Shown: positions 6,063 to 13,121 of the stretch, piece by piece | Position numbering within the stretch: position 1 is the first letter of the stretch | How the letters are laid out: every line of letters begins with the position of its first letter | Source of the DNA: Flavonifractor avistercoris | GTDB lineage: Bacteria; Bacillota; Clostridia; Oscillospirales; Oscillospiraceae | Direction: 5' to 3' | Length of the DNA: 15,613 nucleotides | Assembly: GCA_019119085.1 (NCBI GenBank) | Contig: DWXT01000169.1 | Coordinates: 1-15,613, forward strand | Notes under the pieces: generated by a model | Seen by the model: only the letters and a program-made list of their open reading frames with translations | Told to the model about the DNA's origin: nothing | Databases searched by the model: none | Program-made: the position numbers and the translations under genes

Positions 6063-6322
6063 TCCTCCATATCCTCCTTATCGTCAGGCCCGGCCTCCTT
6101 TGGGACACTTTGTCCCAGCGAGGTGCCGGAGCGGATGGCCTGGAGCAGCACCGGCAGCTCGTCCAGGGAGATGCTCAGGCCCCGCACGATGTCCACGATC
6201 TCGGTGTTTTCCGCCTCCAGCTTTTTCTGCTCCAGCTCCTTCAGCCGGGCCTGCTGTTCACTGATCTTTGCCTTGACCTTTTCGATCTCAGCCTGGATTT
6301 TTGCGCTCTTACTGGTTGCCAA
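6059..6322 (-). CDS. DUF4315-family small coiled-coil protein
   Basis: 87 aa from TTG at 6322 (MATSKSAKIQAEIEKVKAK). GGAGG lies 8 bases before this TTG; the longer reading from 6337 would place the Shine-Dalgarno site inside the coding region. Residues 4-40 are a near-continuous heptad coiled coil (KISEQQARLKELEQKK), followed by NTEIVDIVRGLSISLDELPVLLQAI, the conserved half of DUF4315, and a variable acidic end. Dispersed palindrome copy 4 lies in that variable end and encodes LGQSVPK. The ATGA overlap with DUF4366 and the 15-base gap from the NlpC/P60 gene place it inside the T4SS operon. Molecular role unknown. Confidence 0.85.
   Translation of the reverse strand: MATSKSAKIQAEIEKVKAKISEQQARLKELEQKKLEAENTEIVDIVRGLSISLDELPVLLQAIRSGTSLGQSVPKEAGPDDKEDMEE
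6101..6117. repeat. Dispersed palindrome copy 4 (TGGGACA-CTT-TGTCCCA), inside DUF4315
   Basis: Perfect 7-bp arms around CTT. It shares a 25-base identical block with copy 5 that extends beyond the palindrome on both sides. Within the DUF4315 frame it encodes GQSVP in the non-conserved C-terminal segment. Confidence 0.9.
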
Positions 6323-6337
6323 TGTATCATCCTCCAA

Positions 6338-8503
6338 TCAGGGCAAACGTCCGTAGGCATACAGGTGCGCCTGCCAGTAGCTTGTATTTAGGTTCGCGTA
6401 TCCGATGGGATCGCCACAGTGGAGCATCATCCCGTCGCCAAGATAGAGCCCACAGTGGGAAACGCCGTCGGTGTCGTAGGTGCCCACGAAGAACACCAGA
6501 TCGCCGGGCTGGGGATCGCTGGTGGGGGTGCAGTAGTTGTAAAGGCCGGTGGCCCCCAGCCGCCCCACATTCCAGCCGCATTGATTGAGTACCCAGGACA
6601 GGTAGCCGGAGCAGTCAAAGGACGTGGCCGGGGAGCTGCCGCCCCACACATAGGGGTAGCCCACATACTTCTCCGCCTCGGTGAGCAGGGCGGCGAATTT
6701 TTCATCGCCCATGTACTCGGCTGGGACTTCATAGCGGTCTGCGGGCTGGGTGTACTTGTCCACATAGCCGGAGCCGGGGAACAGGTCGGGCCGGTTGCCG
6801 AGAGTTGCCATGTAGAGGGCATACCGGGCAAGTTGATCCTCACCCATCATGTAGACGGGCAAATGGGACAGGTTGAAGTTTTCCAGGGTCACATAGCAGA
6901 TGTAGTAATCGTAGGGCACCTGGACGGTGTAGGAATTGCCCTCGCTGTCCGTCCGGCTCTCCGTGCGGTAGCGGGTTTCCACCACCACTTCCTCGGTGAG
7001 AATGTACTGGCGGTCAAAGAGGTCGGCCAGCGTCCCCTCCACGTCGGCTAATGTCCATTCCCCCTCGTGGAGCGCGGACAGGATGGAGATGAGTACATAG
7101 GGGTCGTGCTCGATCTCGTCCAGGTCGAAGTGGTACTCGTCGTAGCTGTGGGTGGCGGTATAGCTGTCCAGATACCCTTGCAGCTCGGCCTCCAGATCAC
7201 AGTAGGCCGCCTCCGCCGCCAGAATGTCCTCGTCCTTGGCGGCGTAGGTGGTGGCCCCGATGCCGCCGCCCGCGCCGCTGCCCAGCGGGGCCAGCGAGGA
7301 CACGCAGGACTGGAACAGCACCACGATGAGCAGGCAGGCCAGGGCCAGCAGCACTCCCACGGGATGCCGTTTGACAAAGCCCACTGTCCGGGTGGCCAGC
7401 TTTTCCGTGGTGACTGCCGTTTTCTTGGCCGCCGCCGCGCCGTACTGGGCCGCCTCCTTCGCCCGTTTCCGATACTGCTGTTTCAGCCGACGCTTATAGA
7501 GGAACCGCTGCCACGGGTTTTTCACCAGCCCCGGATGTTCCTGAGCGGCCATGCGGAAGTGATAGTCCGCCGTGGCCTTGGTGAATTTGGACTGCGCCCG
7601 CTGGACGGCCTTGGCCGGGTGCTCCCGCACCTTACGCTTGGCAAAGCGGTACAGTTTTCGCCCAGCCGCCTCGCCCACCAGCTCGGAGCGGTGGGCCCCT
7701 TCGATGCCCACATTCTCATGCTCGTTTTCGTAAATCTTGCCGTGGACAAAGCCGTGGGCCGTCCACCCGGCGGCACCAGCCGCTTTGCGGATGAGCCCCT
7801 TCTTCTTGGGCGGTTTCTGTTTTGCCAGCCTGTCCCGGGCCTTGTCCAGTTTTGCCCCCTGTTTTTCCATGCGAAATTTGGAGCGGTTGATCTGCTCCTG
7901 CTGGCTCTCCATACGGAATTTCCCGCTGCCGTCCTTTGGGACACTTTGTCCCAGCGGGGCCTCCTGGGGCTGGTTGCCACCGCCCTCCTGAGAATAAGCG
8001 GGCCCCCGGCCTGCTGGCCGGGGGCCCTTGGGCGTGTCTGCGCCCGGATCGTCTGCGGGAGCCTCGTCCTCAAAGCGCAGCCGGGCCGCCGGGCCTTGGC
8101 GGGGCTCGAGGCGTTCCGGCCCACGAGGGGCCTCCCGTGGATCGCCCGGGGGCTCCCCATGCTCTGCCTGGGGAACCGGCTCCGCCGCCCGGTCAGGGGG
8201 AAACGTGGCTGCCCGGCTATCCAGAGGGGGCGCACCTTCCACGGGCTCAGACACTGGCTGGGAGCCGTCCCCCTGGGGGGCAGCATCCTCCCGGCGCTCC
8301 GGCTCCGCCGTGGCCTCCCGCACCTTCCGGGCGGACGCCTTCTTCCAATCCGGGCGGCGCTGCCTGGGCGCGCCGGGCTCGGGCTCCCGTTCCGGCCCGA
8401 ACCGCAGGGGATCAGAGAGCCTGCCCGCCTGCTCCTGGTCGGAGATTAAACGAGAGGCCGGGTCTTTCCTGGGCTCCCGGCCCCCGTCACGCTCCCGGCT
8501 CAT
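6338..8503 (-). CDS. CD1108-family conjugation protein with NlpC/P60 wall hydrolase domain
   Basis: 721 aa. Residues 1-190 are Pro/Arg/Glu-rich and disordered; 190-375 are basic and helical (many Lys/Arg); one membrane helix spans about 381-400 (VGVLLALACLLIVVLFQ). An extracellular region follows (415-600, with HFDLDEIEHDPYVLISILSAL, typical of CD1108 proteins), then an NlpC/P60 domain (about 605-721) with catalytic Cys631 (SFDCSGYLSW), His683 (SHCGLYLG) and a third polar residue, His695. It should cleave cell-wall peptides to let the mating channel through, the role of VirB1/Tn916 Orf14-like proteins. ATG with GGAGG 9 bases upstream; the start overlaps the end of virB4 by 17 bases. Palindrome copy 5 falls in the disordered N-terminal part (residues 184-190, LGQSVPK). 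Confidence 0.9.
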   Translation of the reverse strand: MSRERDGGREPRKDPASRLISDQEQAGRLSDPLRFGPEREPEPGAPRQRRPDWKKASARKVREATAEPERREDAAPQGDGSQPVSEPVEGAPPLDSRAATFPPDRAAEPVPQAEHGEPPGDPREAPRGPERLEPRQGPAARLRFEDEAPADDPGADTPKGPRPAGRGPAYSQEGGGNQPQEAPLGQSVPKDGSGKFRMESQQEQINRSKFRMEKQGAKLDKARDRLAKQKPPKKKGLIRKAAGAAGWTAHGFVHGKIYENEHENVGIEGAHRSELVGEAAGRKLYRFAKRKVREHPAKAVQRAQSKFTKATADYHFRMAAQEHPGLVKNPWQRFLYKRRLKQQYRKRAKEAAQYGAAAAKKTAVTTEKLATRTVGFVKRHPVGVLLALACLLIVVLFQSCVSSLAPLGSGAGGGIGATTYAAKDEDILAAEAAYCDLEAELQGYLDSYTATHSYDEYHFDLDEIEHDPYVLISILSALHEGEWTLADVEGTLADLFDRQYILTEEVVVETRYRTESRTDSEGNSYTVQVPYDYYICYVTLENFNLSHLPVYMMGEDQLARYALYMATLGNRPDLFPGSGYVDKYTQPADRYEVPAEYMGDEKFAALLTEAEKYVGYPYVWGGSSPATSFDCSGYLSWVLNQCGWNVGRLGATGLYNYCTPTSDPQPGDLVFFVGTYDTDGVSHCGLYLGDGMMLHCGDPIGYANLNTSYWQAHLYAYGRLP
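7937..7953. repeat. Dispersed palindrome copy 5 (TGGGACA-CTT-TGTCCCA), inside the NlpC/P60 gene
   Basis: Perfect 7-bp arms around CTT. The identical block with copy 4 runs over 25 bases. It is translated as GQSVP at the boundary between the disordered N-terminus and the basic helical region. Confidence 0.9.
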
Positions 8504-10850
8504 TTTTCAAGTCCTCCGGGCGCGTTGTCAGAAGATTATAGATTTCCCCCTTGGGGAACCGATCCACAAAGGGGATGGTGGTGCTGCCATAGAACAGCAG
8601 CCCTTCGCCGGGGTTGGAGTGGGTGATATAGGAGAGCTGGTGCTCCGAGATGCCGAGCTGCTTTGCCAAAATCGCCCGGTCGCTCTGCGCCTGGGCCAGC
8701 AGCACCATGAAGTCGGTGTTGTCCAGGATTGCCTCGATCTCCCGGCTGGCCAGCAGGTCTTTCACGTTCTGCGTCAGGGCCGAGGGGACGCAGCCCTTTT
8801 TGCGGAGCATCTTCCACACAGCCACGAAGTAGCTGGCGGTGAGGGCGTCCCGGAGCAGGATGTGGAACTCGTCAAAGTAGCACCACGTCGCAATTCCATT
8901 GTGGAAGTTGGTGTTCACCGCCGAGGTCACAAAGTCGTTGGTGATGTGCATGGCGATCTTCCGCAGGTTTTCCCCCAGCCCCTTCAGCACGATGCACACC
9001 ACGCGGGCCGTCAAATCCACGTTGGTGGGGTGGTTAAAGAGGTTGAGGGAGCCGGTGCAGTAGAGCTCCAGGGCCGTCGCCACCCGCTGGGCCTCCGGCT
9101 CCGGCTGTTTCAGAAGTTCCTCGTACAAGTCCTGGAGCAAGGGCGGTTTCCCGTCCCCGATCCCCAGGGCCAGCTCCCGGTACACCTGCCGCACACAGCG
9201 GTCAATGACAGTTTTTTCAATGGGCTGCAATCCGTCCTTGCCGCCCACCACCAGCTCGCACAGGGAGAGCAGGAAGTCCGCCTTCATGGACAAGGGGCTC
9301 TCGTCCCCGCCCAGGTCAAGCTGGATGTCCATCGGGTTGATATGGTGGGGGCTGTCCGGGGCGATCTCGATTACCTGCCCGCCCAGCCGCCGCACCAGCG
9401 GGGCATATTCCCCCATCGGGTCTACGATGATGATGCGGTCTTGGGTCGCCAGAAACACGTTGATGATCTCCCGTTTGGCCGAAAAACTCTTGCCGGAGCC
9501 GGTGGAGCCGAGATAGAGCCCGTTGGCCGATTTCAGTTTTTTCCGGTCTGCCATGATGATATTGTGGGAGAGGGCGTTCATGCCGTAGTAGAGGGCCTGC
9601 CCGCCCATGCGGAGCTCCCGGGTCATAAAGGGCACGAAGATGGCGGTGGAGCTGGTGGTCATGCCCCGCTGGATCTCCACCTCGTTATGGCCCAGCACCA
9701 GCGAGGACACATAACCCTGCTCCTGCTGCCAGTCCAGCCGCTTGACGGCGCAGTTATATTTCTGCGCGATGCCATTTACCGTGAACACGTCGTTCTCCAG
9801 CCGCTGGCGGGTGGGGGCGAGGTTGATGATGGTGAAGGTCAGCAGGAACATCCGCTCGTTGCGGGATTGCAAGTCGGAGAGCAGGTCGGCGGCGTCCTTG
9901 GAGAACGTGATGAGGTCAGGGGGCAGGATGTCCGGGTCATACCCGGCCCGGATCGCCTTTTTCTGCTCCTCCACCTTCATCTTGTCGATGTCGGACACCT
10001 TGCCCTTGATGGTCTTGATGGCCTTGAGCTGGTCTACCGTCTGGATGTGCATGGTGACGGTGAGCTCCGCGTCCAGCTCCAGAATCTCCCGCAGCAGCTT
10101 GTCCGAGAGCTCGGACGCCAGGATTTGCAGATAAGACGCCGCGCCCCAATAGCGGCCCACCCGGAACAGGCGGGGCTGGGAGAAGTCAAAGCCCCCGCTG
10201 GGGGCGATGGCGTCCTTGGTGCCAAGGCCGGTCTTGGGGATGTCCGCCCAGGAGAACCGGAACGGCTCCCGGCTGCCGGGGTGCATTTGGCCGTGGAGCA
10301 CCGCCAGCCGTTCCCGTCCGTCCAGCGGATTAGACTGCACCCCCAGTCGGTGGAGGTTTCCCACCACATCGGCCTCCACCCGCTCCAGCCGGGGGCGGGC
10401 CTCGCCCAGCGAACCGGCAGGGACGCCAAAGGTGATGTACTTGGCCCGGTCAATGCCGTTGTTGCTCTTGGCGATCTGCCGCTTGAGCATGGACACGAAC
10501 TCGCCCCGGATGCTGTCATAGGCGTCCTGCTGGGCGGGGATATTCACCTTGTACCGGCTGGCGCTGTGGGCCCGGCGGTTGACAAAGGAGAGCTGGAACG
10601 GCAGGGCGCTGTCAAAGTAGTTGAGGAAGGCGCTCCAGCCGCTGAAAATAGCGGATTGATCCTCGCTGCTTGCCACCGAGTAGTTGATGTCCTCATATTC
10701 CACGGTCTTGGTGAACAGGCCGCCGGGGAGCTGACACACCCCGTCCGGGTACATCGCCACATAGGGGATGGTCTGCTGGGCGGACACAGCCCTCCGGCCC
10801 CGGCGGTCAGCCCTTGCGGGCTTTTTTCTTTGCGTGTTTGCTTTTTGCAA
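8487..10850 (-). CDS. virB4: VirB4-family (CD1110-like) conjugal transfer ATPase
   Basis: 787 aa; the cytoplasmic motor ATPase of the type IV secretion system, needed for channel assembly and DNA transfer. Counting from the alternative ATG at 10856, Walker A is GSTGSGKS at about residues 450-457, and Walker B is the hydrophobic stretch ending YFDEF (D662/E663). The N-terminal domain starts QQTIPYVAMYPDGVCQ and continues EYEDINYSVA and FLNYFDSALPFQLSFVNR, typical of clostridial VirB4. The NPMD and HITNDF-type blocks between the Walker motifs also fit. Start: TTG at 10850 has AAGGAGG 6 bases upstream; ATG at 10856 touches the ribosome site. Either start lies inside prgI, an overlap of 44-50 bases. 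The last 17 bases overlap the NlpC/P60 gene. Confidence 0.95.
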   Translation of the reverse strand: MQKANTQRKKPARADRRGRRAVSAQQTIPYVAMYPDGVCQLPGGLFTKTVEYEDINYSVASSEDQSAIFSGWSAFLNYFDSALPFQLSFVNRRAHSASRYKVNIPAQQDAYDSIRGEFVSMLKRQIAKSNNGIDRAKYITFGVPAGSLGEARPRLERVEADVVGNLHRLGVQSNPLDGRERLAVLHGQMHPGSREPFRFSWADIPKTGLGTKDAIAPSGGFDFSQPRLFRVGRYWGAASYLQILASELSDKLLREILELDAELTVTMHIQTVDQLKAIKTIKGKVSDIDKMKVEEQKKAIRAGYDPDILPPDLITFSKDAADLLSDLQSRNERMFLLTFTIINLAPTRQRLENDVFTVNGIAQKYNCAVKRLDWQQEQGYVSSLVLGHNEVEIQRGMTTSSTAIFVPFMTRELRMGGQALYYGMNALSHNIIMADRKKLKSANGLYLGSTGSGKSFSAKREIINVFLATQDRIIIVDPMGEYAPLVRRLGGQVIEIAPDSPHHINPMDIQLDLGGDESPLSMKADFLLSLCELVVGGKDGLQPIEKTVIDRCVRQVYRELALGIGDGKPPLLQDLYEELLKQPEPEAQRVATALELYCTGSLNLFNHPTNVDLTARVVCIVLKGLGENLRKIAMHITNDFVTSAVNTNFHNGIATWCYFDEFHILLRDALTASYFVAVWKMLRKKGCVPSALTQNVKDLLASREIEAILDNTDFMVLLAQAQSDRAILAKQLGISEHQLSYITHSNPGEGLLFYGSTTIPFVDRFPKGEIYNLLTTRPEDLKNEPGA

Positions 10851-11208
10851 TCGCATCCTCCTTTTCCATCGCGCCCCGCAGGGTAAAGGGGGCGTAAATA
10901 TTCTCGGTCTTGTAGGGCCTGGGCCCGGAGCGCAGGAACTTGGCCCGGAGGATGTTCCGGGCCACCTTCTCCAGCGGCAGGCCGTCCCGCTCATACATGG
11001 CAAGCAGGAACGCCGGGAGCATCACCCCCAGCATGAGGAACAGGCCGCCGGTGTTGCCGATAGCCCCACGGGCCAGCAGATAGGCCGGAATCCCCACCGC
11101 CGCCCCGCAGCCAAAGCAGATGAGCTGGCGCTTGGTGAGATTGAACGCCACCTTGGTCTTGATTTTGGAAAGGTCGTTTGGTACGTTTACATAGGGAATT
11201 TCAATCAC
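10807..11208 (-). CDS. prgI: PrgI-family membrane protein of the T4SS
   Basis: 133 aa. It begins MIEIPYVNVPNDLSKIKTKV, the strongly conserved PrgI start. Two membrane helices follow (about 28-47 and 52-72), then ERDGLPLEKVARNILRAKF and a lysine-rich cytoplasmic tail. PrgI is the VirB3-like partner that is normally encoded directly before virB4, as here. Start GTG at 11208 lies within the last codons of the MT-A70 gene (8-base overlap). The ribosome site (AAGAGG) nearly touches the GTG, so coupling to the upstream gene is likely. The 3' end carries the virB4 start. Confidence 0.9.
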   Translation of the reverse strand: MIEIPYVNVPNDLSKIKTKVAFNLTKRQLICFGCGAAVGIPAYLLARGAIGNTGGLFLMLGVMLPAFLLAMYERDGLPLEKVARNILRAKFLRSGPRPYKTENIYAPFTLRGAMEKEDAIAKSKHAKKKARKG

Positions 11209-11770
11209 CTCTTACTTTGGTATGGGACAATGTGTCCCACAGGCCCGGCGAGGGCTCCACCTCGTTGCCCCACACGTCCCAACCGGGGGTTGACTGCCGG
11301 GCGAACAGTTCCACACGCGGCACGTCCCCCATGAGGGCCACAATCTTCTCCCGGGCCTCGTCCGGTTTCCGGCTGTGCTCACGGATGGGGGAAATAATGA
11401 ACTGGTGGACGTTGGCCGCCTGACGTTTGGGGTGCCCCCTGGTCGCCAGCAGGCACACCTCCGCGTTGCCCCGCGTCCAAAAGCCCAGGCCGTAGAACCA
11501 GCCCCCGGCCTTGCGGTTTTGCTTGAGCCAGACAAAGGCCACGGTCTTGTAGGCAAAGCCCCAGGCCCGGATGAGTCGCAGGGCCTCCGGGAGCTGGGGG
11601 AAGGTGGCCCACAAAAAAAGCGCACTGTCCGGGGCGGCCAGTTCCGCCACCGGGAGCGCGCACAGCTCGTCGATGCTCATGGTGGGATAATGTTTCTCCG
11701 CCGCCCCTTGCACCCCCTTGGCGGAATACCGCCAGGGCGGGTCGGCGTAGATCACGGAATATTGTTTGAT
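11201..11770 (-). CDS. MT-A70-family adenine methyltransferase, apparent ATC start
   Basis: The frame encodes (I/M)KQYSVIYADPPWRYSAKG: the DPPW motif IV of MT-A70-type N6-adenine methyltransferases is at residues 10-13 from 11770. HYPTMSIDELCALPV, LFLWATFPQLPEALRLIRAWGF, KTVAFVWLKQN, WFYGLGFWTRGNAEVCLLATRG and the C-terminal VELFARQSTPGWDVWGNE are all standard blocks of this family in phages and ICEs. 189 aa in all. Start: AAGGAG is 8 bases before ATC (11770-11768), and an in-frame TGA precedes it by one codon, so there is no upstream ATG. The next possibility, GTG at 11755, is 23 bases from the ribosome site and would start at VIYADPPW. The upstream gene stops 3 bases before the ATC. Palindrome copy 6 lies in the last codons. 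Confidence 0.85.
   Translation of the reverse strand: MKQYSVIYADPPWRYSAKGVQGAAEKHYPTMSIDELCALPVAELAAPDSALFLWATFPQLPEALRLIRAWGFAYKTVAFVWLKQNRKAGGWFYGLGFWTRGNAEVCLLATRGHPKRQAANVHQFIISPIREHSRKPDEAREKIVALMGDVPRVELFARQSTPGWDVWGNEVEPSPGLWDTLSHTKVRGD
11223..11239. repeat. Dispersed palindrome copy 6 (TGGGACA-ATG-TGTCCCA)
   Basis: Perfect 7-bp arms (11223-11229, 11233-11239), but the centre is ATG instead of AAG/CTT, the only variant of the seven. It lies in the last codons of the MT-A70 gene (read as WDTLSH), in the Shine-Dalgarno-proximal region of prgI. Confidence 0.88.
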
Positions 11771-11773
11771 GGT

Positions 11774-12574
11774 TCACACTCCTTTCCCGCCCCGCGCCAC
11801 CGCCTCCCGCGCCGCGCGGATGCGCTGGTCAGCGGTGGAGAAGATGGCTGGGGCCGTTTCAAAACAGATATAGCGGCGGCCTGTGTTGACGGCGGCCACC
11901 GCCGTGGTGCCGGAGCCCGCGCAGATGTCCGCCACCAGCTCGCCGGGCCGGGTGTAGGTGCGGATGAAATACTCGCACAACTCCACCGGCTTTTGCGTGG
12001 GGTGGACGGTGTGCTGGACAGACGCAAAGGCCAGCACATTCCCAGGGAACCGCCGCCCATCCGGGGAGCCGTTCCCGCTGGGGATATATTTTCCGTAGTT
12101 GGAACTGAGGGAGCCCTTCTTGCAGATGCGCTCATAGGGCTTGCCCTGCTCAAACTGCGGTTGATACAGCGGGAGCTTTTGGTAGAACACCAAAATATTC
12201 TCCGTCTTTTTCAGCGGGGCCCGCCGGGCGTTGAGAAAGCCGGTACACCGGCTCTTGTACCACACCCACTCATAGCGGAGCATTTTTAGGTTGGACGCCC
12301 CCAGGATTTTGTCGTAGGGGCACTGGGCAAAGAACAGGATGGCCCCGTCCGGCTTGACCGCCCACTTCACCGCCTCCCACAGTTCGGGGAGCGGCAAAGG
12401 CACGTCCCAAAAGTTGCGGGTGGTGCCGTAGGGCGGGTCGGTGAGCAGCAGGTCAACCGAGTGCTGGGGCAAAGAGCGCAGGCCCGCGATGCCGTCCATG
12501 AGGTAGATGCCGGACTCCACCGGGGCCGCCTGGCCGCCTGGGACACTTTGTCCCAAAGGGGCCCTATCTGTCAT
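11774..12574 (-). CDS. DNA methyltransferase, DPPY type (N6-adenine or N4-cytosine)
   Basis: 266 aa from ATG at 12574, with AGGAGG 6 bases upstream. DPPY (motif IV) is at residues 46-49, HPTQKP at 191-196 and the AdoMet-binding AGSGTT (motif I) at 219-224. Motif IV before motif I is the beta-class order. SGIYLMDGIAGLRSLPQHSVDLLLTDPPYG is the family's N-terminal form. No restriction endonuclease gene is nearby, so it is probably an orphan enzyme that protects the ICE DNA in new hosts. The first 20 residues are not conserved in such enzymes and contain palindrome copy 7 (LGQSVPG). The ATG overlaps the stop of the SpoVG-like gene by 11 bases. Confidence 0.92.
   Translation of the reverse strand: MTDRAPLGQSVPGGQAAPVESGIYLMDGIAGLRSLPQHSVDLLLTDPPYGTTRNFWDVPLPLPELWEAVKWAVKPDGAILFFAQCPYDKILGASNLKMLRYEWVWYKSRCTGFLNARRAPLKKTENILVFYQKLPLYQPQFEQGKPYERICKKGSLSSNYGKYIPSGNGSPDGRRFPGNVLAFASVQHTVHPTQKPVELCEYFIRTYTRPGELVADICAGSGTTAVAAVNTGRRYICFETAPAIFSTADQRIRAAREAVARGGKGV
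12539..12555. repeat. Dispersed palindrome copy 7 (TGGGACA-CTT-TGTCCCA), at the methyltransferase 5' end
   Basis: Perfect 7-bp arms around CTT, codons 7-12 of the methyltransferase. On the plus strand its flanks (CCTGGGACA...TGTCCCAAAGGG) equal those of copy 3, although the 3-base centre is inverted (CTT here, AAG there). Confidence 0.9.
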
Positions 12575-13118
12575 CCCTGGCCTCCTTGCCCTTATCCGGG
12601 GCCGGGCGCTCCGCGTTGGCCTTGTCCGCAGCCTGGGCCGCCCGCGCCATCTGCTCCCGGATGGGGGCGGGGCGCAGGGCCTCGGCACGGGCCACAAGCT
12701 GCTCCACCGCCGTGTTGTACGCATCCACGGTGAGAGCGTCCAGCCGCTCCTGCAACGCCCGGCTCGTCACCCGTGTGGTGGCCCGGTAGCCGCTGCGCGT
12801 CCGGGTGGACTCCTTGCTGGGCGGGCTCAGGAACATTCCATTCTTGCCGTCCACCACCTTAAAATCGTCTACCACGATGCCGCCGATATTGACGCTGGCA
12901 TAGCCCCGCAGGGAGCCCATAGGCTCGATGGGCCGCACATTTACCTCGATAGGCAGCGGGGCGGCCTCAATGGATTTTTCCACCCGGAGCTTTACCGCCT
13001 CGTCAATGCTGATGCCCTGGCTCTCCGCCAGCTCCGCGATGGGGGCCTCGAACAGCAGTCGGTTCATTTCCTGGATGGCGGCGTCCTGGGTAATGGGGGC
13101 CGCCTGGTTTTTTGGCAT
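12564..13118 (-). CDS. SpoVG-like protein with helical extensions
   Basis: 184 aa from ATG at 13118 with GGAGG 8 bases upstream. Residues 57-102 match SpoVG: IEVNVRPIEPMGSLRGYASVN, then GGIVVDDFKVVDGKNGMFLSPPSK, which carries the conserved (F/I)KVxDGxxGxFxxxPSx motif. SpoVG of Bacillus is an RNA/DNA-binding regulator of about 95 aa. Here the core is embedded between an N-terminal helical part (1-55, LAESQGISIDEAVKLRVEKS) and an Ala/Arg-rich helical tail, the form common in ICEs. Its role in transfer is not known. It lies between two methyltransferase genes, 3 bases after the C5 enzyme's stop. Confidence 0.85.
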   Translation of the reverse strand: MPKNQAAPITQDAAIQEMNRLLFEAPIAELAESQGISIDEAVKLRVEKSIEAAPLPIEVNVRPIEPMGSLRGYASVNIGGIVVDDFKVVDGKNGMFLSPPSKESTRTRSGYRATTRVTSRALQERLDALTVDAYNTAVEQLVARAEALRPAPIREQMARAAQAADKANAERPAPDKGKEARDDR

Positions 13119-13121
13119 AAA

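Noticed and set aside
7067..8449. Plus-strand open frame of 460 codons opposite the NlpC/P60 gene
   Set aside because: Low-complexity shadow of the minus-strand gene in a GC-rich region.
8028..10886. Plus-strand open frame of 952 codons opposite virB4
   Set aside because: It is antisense to VirB4, with Walker motifs intact on the minus strand. The frame is open because of codon bias; no ribosome site or domain was found.
467..12555. Reading the dispersed palindromes as a CRISPR array or intrinsic terminators
   Set aside because: The spacing is kilobases and irregular, with no spacers or cas genes, and no copy is followed by a T-run on either strand.
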